From contig BSBK01006752.1 of assembly GCA_027943335.1 (NCBI GenBank), positions 7,501 to 71,500 of the forward strand: a stretch of 64,000 nucleotides of DNA, read 5' to 3'. This DNA comes from Chamaecyparis obtusa (lineage: Eukaryota; Streptophyta; Pinopsida; Cupressales; Cupressaceae). The number at the start of each line of letters is the position of its first letter. Positions within the stretch are counted from its first letter, which is position 1. The notes beneath the pieces are model-generated. The model made no database searches. It saw nothing but the letters and a program-made list of their open reading frames with translations, and was not told the origin of the DNA. Shown here piece by piece: positions 57,397 to 64,000 of the stretch. Made by a program: the position numbers and the translations under genes.

Positions 57397-58584
57397 TGTT
57401 GGAAATATTCAGGAATTAACCGAGTTACTGAGAGGGGAGGGGTGAATCAGTAACTCCAAATTTTCTTACAATTACAGATGTATTAACATATAATTCACTT
57501 TTTCCTTATGCATATAGAAGGCATGAAACTTAAAAGCATTCACAATAATGACACATAGATTTGGTTACCCAGAAACCTTCCAAAAAGAAAGTAAAACTGG
57601 GGTGGGGATGAAACCCACAAAGCTTTAGTACTGCAGAATAAAGTTGGCCAGTTAAGGCTTACAATTTGATCACTTCTGATGATCTGCCCTGCTAGGAGCA
57701 ATAAGGATTGCTAAATCCACCCTGTTAAAGGATTTACAAACATACAATGAAGTATGCACTCGGTAAAGAGATTTTACAAAAGACTGTTAAGTCTACCTGG
57801 TTAAAGGATTTTAGTACTGATTCACCTGTTAGGATGAAACAGTAGATCTCTTGCTTTGCAATTGGATTGCTGATTGAGATTCGTTGATGTACTGATCACC
57901 TTTTGTGATGAATTTTTCTTTGCTGTTCCCTATACTGCTGTAGCCCTTTGTAATTCGCTTATCTCTGCCTTTCTTTCTTTTTCACATTCGTACTCATTTA
58001 TTACATCTTGACATTTTTTACAACATTGTTTATATACAAGTCTAAACAATTAATTACAAAGTTGGCTTGACAAATAAACATAAGTGCCACTAAGTCGGCC
58101 CAAGTATGGTTACACGGTTCCTGCAAACTAACTCGGTGACTTTCTGATACTCGGCGTCCACTGCATTACTCGGCATCATCATGCACTCGGTAGAAGTGGA
58201 GGCACGGTTCATACTAACCACTCGGTAGGTTTTGAACTCGGTAAATATTTGTGACTTGGTAGACATAATGTTACTCGGTTTACACTGTCCTACTTGGTTT
58301 GCACTGTCTTGTTCGGTTTGCACTGTCTTGCTTGGTTTGCATTGTCTTGCTCGATTGGCACTGTTCTGCTCGGTTTGCACTGTTCTGCTCGGTTTGCACT
58401 GTTCTGCTCGGTTTGCACTGTTCTGCTCGGTTTGCACTGTTCTGCTCGGTTTGCACTGTTCTGCTCAATTTGCACTGTTCTGCTCAGTTTGCACTGTTCT
58501 GCTCGGTTTGCACTATTCTGCTCGGTTTGCACTCAGAATGCAAATAAGTGTTGTCACTAGTGGTAATTCTTCTTAATGCCAACA
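57397..58584 (-). repeat. 5' LTR of element Y
   Basis: 1188 bp; longer than the 3' LTR by exactly one 19-bp unit. Confidence 0.92.
58274..58533 (-). repeat. 19-bp array in the Y 5' LTR, 13 units plus partial
   Basis: Same unit as at 52009-52249, with central identical copies and diverged flanks. Confidence 0.95.
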
Positions 58585-58839
58585 GCAATGGCATGGTGTT
58601 TATTAATGCAATGCACACAAATTAGATATAGACACCAAATAAGACTTAGGATGTAAGTATTTTGAGTTCACCAAAATGTAAGGTAGAAAATAGGGTTCAC
58701 AAGTATGCATAAACAAACTAGGAAACTTAGGCCTATCTCCCTACTTATGTTGGAAGGAAGGACGATCTACTAGGCTCAAGGGGACTCAAGTGCCAAGAGG
58801 ATACATGGATTCCTTTTTTATGATGTTGAGAGAATGGAT

Positions 58840-60114
58840 ATATGAAATAGGAATGAGAAATACAAGTATAGAGAGAGAAACTAGGTAATTAAGCATGCGG
58901 ATAGATCTAAATAACAAATCTAAATCCTTAAACAAATCTAAAAACTAGTATTGTAACTGACCTGTGATCGAGATAGTAGTCTAAAGTAGTTGGTATGGGG
59001 TGCCTCTAAAGGTTTGGGTCAATTTGGGGTTCTAGGGTGATTCTGACTCACTTTGTACCAGTCAAGGTCAAATACAATTTTTGTTGACTAAAACTCTTTG
59101 TCTAACTTTTTTTCCATTTTCATCGCACTTTCTCCCCCTATAACATGTACCAAGAAATTAATAAAATAGGGAAAATGGTTGTGAAAAGGGGTTTACCTTG
59201 GTCAAACCCCTGTTTAGGAATCAACCTTGAAATTGAATTAAAATCCTTGAAATGTAAAGGAATTGTTTTGAGTAGCAAAGGCTTGATAAGAAGGATACAA
59301 AAGTCTTATACCTCGATGATGCAAATGCTTAGATTGAAATGAATTCATAGGTGTTGATGCAATAGAATGACTCCACAAAGGCCTAAAAGGACATCACAAA
59401 AGATATTATTGCATGATGATTGTTGAATTCTTGTCACAAAATGAAGGATGAAATGCCTTGGTTGTATGATATGATTGAATGGTCCTTGAACTTGAGTATC
59501 TGGTTTCTTGGAATATATTTGAATGCATAATAATGGAAGTATATTTCAATGGATGGATATCAAAATAAGGGAGGTAACTTTCTTTTACACCTCACATATC
59601 CCATTTGGAGCTCAAAACATGAAGAGACTCGACTAGGATTAGCAATTTAAAAACCTAAATGGAAACCATAATTTAAATTTTCCCACAAGCTACAGAGTAT
59701 GGGGCAAAATTATAGGCATGGAACAAGTTAGACCCACCCTAAACCCAAAAAATCACCTTGTACAAGTAATTTTGGACTCAAATTCAAATCAGGGGCTAAT
59801 AAAGATATTAGGATTTTGAAAATATATCTAAAGTAATGGTTGAACTTGAGGCAAATACAAAAGGCCACCCATAATTAGATAGGCCCTATGTATGTAAGTG
59901 GAAATTAAATGAGAGAAAATAATTAAAGAGGCACACCTAAAATTAAGGGCCTGCATAGAAATCAAATCTAGAGATGAATCAAATTTAAATATATATTAAT
60001 TAATTCCATAAAAAAATTATATGATGCATAGGAGAATGACCAAACACTAAAATGGGTGCTAAATAAGTATAAATTGTATACCTTGACAAGGTGAATAAAA
60101 TTTGCAATGCTACA
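58840..60114 (-). repeat. family X LTR-like repeat (5' side in sense)
   Basis: Pairs with 47170-48430; right end ...aatgctaca. Left boundary approximate. Confidence 0.55.
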
Positions 60115-61104
60115 CCAATATGTCATAAGAAATCAGAACATCCATCTATTGAGTTAGAATAGGTAGTGTGTGCTATAAATGTGTCACACTTCTATGGATC
60201 ATTACATGCAAGAAAACTCAAGAATGAGCCCTCACAAATCGATCCATAGCTCCCTAGGCATGGAGTGCAAGGGTTTTTAAGAATGCTCTCAGCTAGAGCT
60301 ATTTAGCCTATAACCTTGCTAGTAAACCATGCAATGGGAGATTCAATGAAGACAAGGGCAAGAATGCCAATATCCTCAAGAATCAAGAATGAAAATGCAA
60401 TGCAATGCTATGCTAGAAATGGAAATGCAAGCTAAGGTATGAAAGGAAATATGCAAGTGTTACAACCCAAGCTAATTAATCTATGTGAGCTAATCTAGAG
60501 CATAGAAATGAAGCTAATCTAAGAAAGCATAAATATGAAGCTAAGCTAAGAATGCAAGAATGAGATGTAGAATGCAAGAATGAGATGTAGATGCTAAGAA
60601 TGCTCCAAATCTTCAAAAGCTCCAAAGTGACCTAGAAAACCTGCAGCATAAAGTTAGCATAAAAAGTTGGGGATCTAGAATGAAGAAGAGAGCTCTCCTT
60701 TTAAAGGAAATGAGGAGGAATGGACCATGGAGATTAAGAGGCAAAAGATTTAATCAATGGTGGAGCTTAAAAAAGGAGCAATCCATGTGCACAAGTATCC
60801 TCCAATGAGAAAATAGGAGTTGACTTTTGTGTCCATATGAGACAAAAAGTGCTTTTTCCCTTTTTATAAAATAAGAATAATGCTTTATTTGTGCAACTTA
60901 GGATAAGAGGAAAAGTGGGGGCTTTTTATTTAATAAAAGGGGAGGAAATATTCCTTTTAATTAAATAAAGACTTAGGATAAGATGGTTAGCCCATAGAAA
61001 ATAATCGAATAAATGATAGAGCTAGGATTTGATCAAGAATAAGCAATTTATGATTTAGCAAAAGGGGCTAATAGTCTAGATGACCATTTTTAGGTGTATA
61101 CAGG
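60115..61104. other. repeat-derived DNA, no gene recognised
   Basis: Contains short direct repeats such as aatgcaagaatgagatgtag, repeated at 60556 and 60576, and gctaatctaag echoes (60470-60600). The right end, ttaggtgtataca, resembles an LTR terminus, so this may be a truncated LTR. Confidence 0.35.
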
Positions 61105-62960
61105 TAGACTTTTAATTACCTCAATTTTCATTGGGTTAGATTGTTTACCTTTTTGGGAGACATAATGGTTAATAACTACTCCTTGCATTGTCATATAGCA
61201 TTTTTCATTTCTTAATGATAGATTGTAGTCTTAACACCTTTGCAACATTTTCTTCAAATTTTCCAATGCTTCATCATAAGCATCACTATAAGTGGTGAAA
61301 TCAGCTATGTACATTTCATACATTCATGTATTAGATCTTTGCAAATATTGAGGATTTCTCTCTGGAAGGTGGTGGATCATTGTAAAGACCAAAGAGTGTA
61401 GCTATATATATGCATATGTGTCCCAAGGACAACTAAAATTTACCTTATCTTGGTCTTTGAGTGCAATCCTTATTTGGTTATAACCACTAAATCCATCTAG
61501 AAATGAGAAGAAATAGTGTTTACCTTCTAGAGAGTCTAACACTTGATCAATGAAAGGAATGATAAAGTGATCCTTCCTTGTTGCTAATTAAATTGAGCTC
61601 TTGGTAGTCCACACAAACTCTCCACTTCTCTCATTTCTTGGGAGCAATTAGAAGTGGTGAGACTCATTGACTATTAATGGGGTATATAAACCTAGCATTT
61701 ATAAAATTTTACAACTTTGTCTTAACTATTTGTTTGATATCTGGATTCATCCTCATATGAGATTGTCTAATTGGTCTACAATATTCCTTTATGTATATTC
61801 TTTGTGTGAAAAAATTTGGGTCTAATTTGTTCATGTCTTAATAGTCCCAAGCAAAATTTGTTCAATATTCCTACAAAAAAGAAGTTAACTACTCTTACTA
61901 CTGCTAATTGATCTTTTTGTTAATGTTGAATTATTTTTTGGAGTTATTTCTACTTGAGTGGTAAGAAGGTTCATTGAGGTACTATTTAGGCATGCAAATC
62001 CTAGATTACTAGTATAAGGAAGTATCTTATGAATAAATTTTGCAGTATCAAAGTATTGTTCAAATGTTTCTACGAGAAGTAGAGTATGCAATGGAAATTA
62101 AGAGCATGCTAAGTAGGATGTTCTATCTACAACTTTGTAGTAATTATTTTGGACTATATGTGATAAAATGATATCTTAATCTTGCAATTGAAGCATTAAA
62201 CTTTTGTTAATTACTATAAAAATTTTCATGTGTCTTCTTCATCATCCCCAAGATCAAGCCATATCATCTAATCAACATCATGACATGGTTGGGTTGGAAA
62301 ATACAAAGATATTTTTTGTGATGTTATCATGTGAAATAATCATCTCACATAATCTACACCTAATGAAGGCATTTGCAGTAGCAAGCCAGTGTCTACCCAA
62401 GATGATTAGATACACTCCTAGGTTTTCCTTAGGCTACATGATTATAAAATCTATAGGATATTCCTAAGAATCTAATGTGATTCATAGATCTTCCATAATC
62501 CCCTCAGGCTTTATTATAGAGATAACAACCAACTATAGGACTAGTAGTGGGTCTTAGGTTAGAAATCTACAATTTTGTATGGTTTCCTTAATCATCATAT
62601 TAATAGTTTCCCCTAAGTAAATCAGTGTTTTGGCTATCAACATTCTACCAATAGTAACATTTACCACAAGGCTACCAAGATCAATGTATTTAAAAATAAT
62701 GATTTTTCCTAGCATGACATCTACCAACTTTCCAACAACATGAACTATTGGGGGATATTTCTTCTTCCTATCGGGCTTCTTAATACATACCTCATTGATG
62801 GTCCTATTTTAGATAGACACATATTTTATTTCCTGAAATAGTGGAATCATTAAGTAACATTCTTGAGTTAGTCTAGGAAATCAAAGGTTGATTTAGGTTT
62901 AAGATTTTGTAGGTTCAACATTTCTAGAAATAGTGGAACTAAAGTTACAATAAGTGAAGG
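61105..62960 (-). pseudogene. Ty3/gypsy protease-RT relic
   Basis: On the minus strand: a protease block with LIYLGETIN near 62615 (catalytic Asp replaced by Tyr) and LGRHWLATANAF near 62390. Then GEWRVCVDYQELN near 61610 from the RT, and MYIADFT at 61297-61314, where YMDD has become YIAD. It ends with ALENLKKMLQRC and NLSLRNEKC. Many stops; both catalytic sites are lost. The order is that of a plant gypsy pol read right to left. Confidence 0.7.
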
Positions 62961-63569
62961 TATTGTTTTGGAAAGTTATTTTTATTATGAAGAATATTGG
63001 CTACTCAATGGAGTGGTTAAAATCAATTGAATATTCTTCTAGAAGAATTTTAGTAATGAGTGGTGATGTTGGAGGAGCCAGAGTCTTTCCATAGTGAAGA
63101 TGTACATAATTTTTGTTTATGACTAATCAAGGAAATATTACATGTCATTAGCATATGCCTAATAAATAGGGTGGTTATTTGGGTTAAGTGCAAGTTGCGA
63201 TGATAATTGAGTTGATTTCAGAGGTGCAGAGAATAAGATTAGTCATAATGGTTGGCTGAGGAGGAGGGCCTTGTATTTGTTGCTTCTAGTAACTTGTATT
63301 TGGATTTCCCCAAGGCTAGTTAACCCTCAATTTTTATTGTTGCTTCCAAATTGATTAAGGACTTTCCAATTAGTAAATTGACTTTGGCATAATGGCTAAA
63401 CCATTTGCCATTAATGTCAAAGGGGGAGTGTAGAAGTGAAAAATGTATGCAACTATATCTAAGGGGGAGCTTGAATAATTTTTTGGAAGAATATTTTTGA
63501 GTGAAATGTCATACATATTTTTGAAGTGGGACACTTAATCGATTTTTCACTAAGTGTTGCCATCAATGT
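62961..63569. other. unassigned DNA before a copia-type LTR
   Basis: No gene. Two purine-rich blocks (gtcaaagggggagtg near 63418, ctaagggggagctt near 63459) are PPT-like and probably belong to the element whose LTR starts at 63583. Confidence 0.4.
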
Positions 63570-63582
63570 AAAAGGGGGGGAT
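63570..63582 (+). promoter_or_regulatory. polypurine tract of a partial element
   Basis: aaaagggggggat directly precedes a TGTTGGCA LTR start, as in element Y. Confidence 0.7.
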
Positions 63583-64000
63583 TGTTGGCAAGATGGAAAG
63601 AGACATGGTCAAATGGATAGAGTGTTTTAATTTATGAAAAAAACATGATGTGTAGACCTTATTCCCATGTGTGTAATGCATATGGAGATCAAATCAAGTG
63701 GCAGATCTAATTTTGGTTAAGTACATGAAACAAGACAGAATGTTCTTACAACGTAAAAAAAATTGGATTAGTGAAGACTACTAGTTTAGTATTTTGAAGT
63801 GCATAACTAATAGAATCATAATAAAGGTATATTATTGTTAATCCCAAAGTTTTATAGCAAGATGTTTGGGCTTGTAGAAGTTATATACTTTTGAGTGGCA
63901 GTTTTAAGGTAGATAGTTAGAAAGGGTCGACATGCTAAGAAAAGTCTTATTGCGCAAATCAATAAAATGTTTTTAAGTGTCAAAGTATGGTCAAATCAGA
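63583..64000 (+). mobile_element. 3' LTR start of a copia-type element, cut by window end
   Basis: Begins tgttggcaagatggaaag right after the PPT and runs off the window. Only 418 bp seen; the rest and the target duplication lie outside. Confidence 0.55.

Larger units (their letters stand above)
51132..58584 (-). mobile_element. element Y: non-autonomous LTR retrotransposon with novel ORFs
   Basis: 7453 bp. LTRs of 1169 and 1188 bp, TGTTGG...CCAACA, perfect target duplication GCAAT, tRNA-iMet PBS (57383-57394) and PPT (52301-52313) are all present, read on the minus strand. The 5.1-kb interior encodes ORF A (57330-56137) and ORF B (55694-52542). No protease, integrase, RT or RNase H motif was found in any frame. 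The iMet PBS and the gagagggg...gtgaatcag LTR marker link it to copia-like families in this window. It would need a partner for reverse transcription and integration. Roughly 25 LTR mismatches outside the 19-bp array, mostly transitions, make it older than the Tat insertion. Confidence 0.88.
47170..60114 (-). mobile_element. outer family X element, split by element Y
   Basis: Two related direct repeats, about 47170-48430 and 58840-60114, behave as LTRs. They align over agagagagaaactaggtaat, gtcaaggtcaaat.caattt, tttgttgactaaaactc and the right ends ...gctaca. On the minus strand they begin TGTAGCAT, and a PPT-like aaagtaggggctaaa lies next to the 48430 side. The internal part (48431-51131 plus 58585-58840, about 3 kb after removing Y) shows no pol domain, so X looks non-autonomous. 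Left LTR ends and target duplication could not be fixed. Confidence 0.55.

Noticed and set aside
62204..62467. 87-codon plus-strand ORF
   Set aside because: Opposite strand of the gypsy protease relic, which has recognisable motifs on the minus strand.
1..64000. tRNA, rRNA or other structural RNA genes
   Set aside because: No cloverleaf-compatible boxes or rRNA text were recognised by eye; the only tRNA-related matches are short retroelement primer binding sites.

Overview
The window looks like nuclear DNA of a seed plant, most likely a gymnosperm (conifer-like). It is AT-rich and almost gene-free. It is packed with LTR and LINE retroelements of several ages, nested in one another. The one confident host gene is a nuclear RuBisCO small subunit gene (RBCS, 36845-39042, + strand) with a chloroplast transit peptide and two introns at the usual RBCS positions. 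Its wording (EFDAVG before the PGYYDGR block) reads more like conifer than angiosperm small subunits. Host assignment is inference; no search was run.

Layout. 1-10687: AT-rich intergenic DNA with a LINE-style retrocopy (1113-1804, 15-bp target duplication), a 320-bp direct repeat pair, a foldback element (5203-6168), an OB-fold-like ORF (3573-3794, -) and a replication protein A-like relic (6403-6651). 10693-26471: a full-length Ty3/gypsy element of the Tat type (LTRs 873 and 865 bp, target duplication GCATA, PBS, PPT, gag, protease, G-patch, RT, RNase H, second archaeal-type RNase H, integrase). Its ORFs are broken by stops and frameshifts although its LTRs are nearly identical. Its leader carries two arrays of a degenerate motif with a 21-bp period, and three stem-loops follow the integrase. 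27200-36200: a LINE relic, a TA/GTAC satellite, an LTR remnant, a copia LTR-PBS-gag fragment, a family 'X' element with a solo LTR inside it, and a second LINE tail. 36200-39100: RBCS. 39100-47140: gypsy gag-protease relics, a 36-bp tandem array and another LTR.

47170-60114: a nested pair. An outer, old, non-autonomous family X element has LTR-like repeats at about 47170-48430 and 58840-60114. It is interrupted by an intact-ended LTR element 'Y' (51132-58584, minus strand, target duplication GCAAT, tRNA-iMet PBS, PPT). Y encodes no recognisable protease, integrase or reverse transcriptase. It carries a coiled-coil/multi-zinc-knuckle ORF of 398 codons and a separate 1051-codon ORF of unknown function that keeps one frame apart from three internal stops. 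Y is the best candidate here for something undescribed. 61105-62960: a gypsy protease-RT relic on the minus strand. From 63583: the start of another LTR that runs off the window.

RBCS would work in the chloroplast with the plastid-encoded large subunit. Everything else is mobile DNA that appears defective in cis; the Tat element and Y would need proteins supplied in trans. Features were read by eye; boundaries marked approximate were not aligned computationally.
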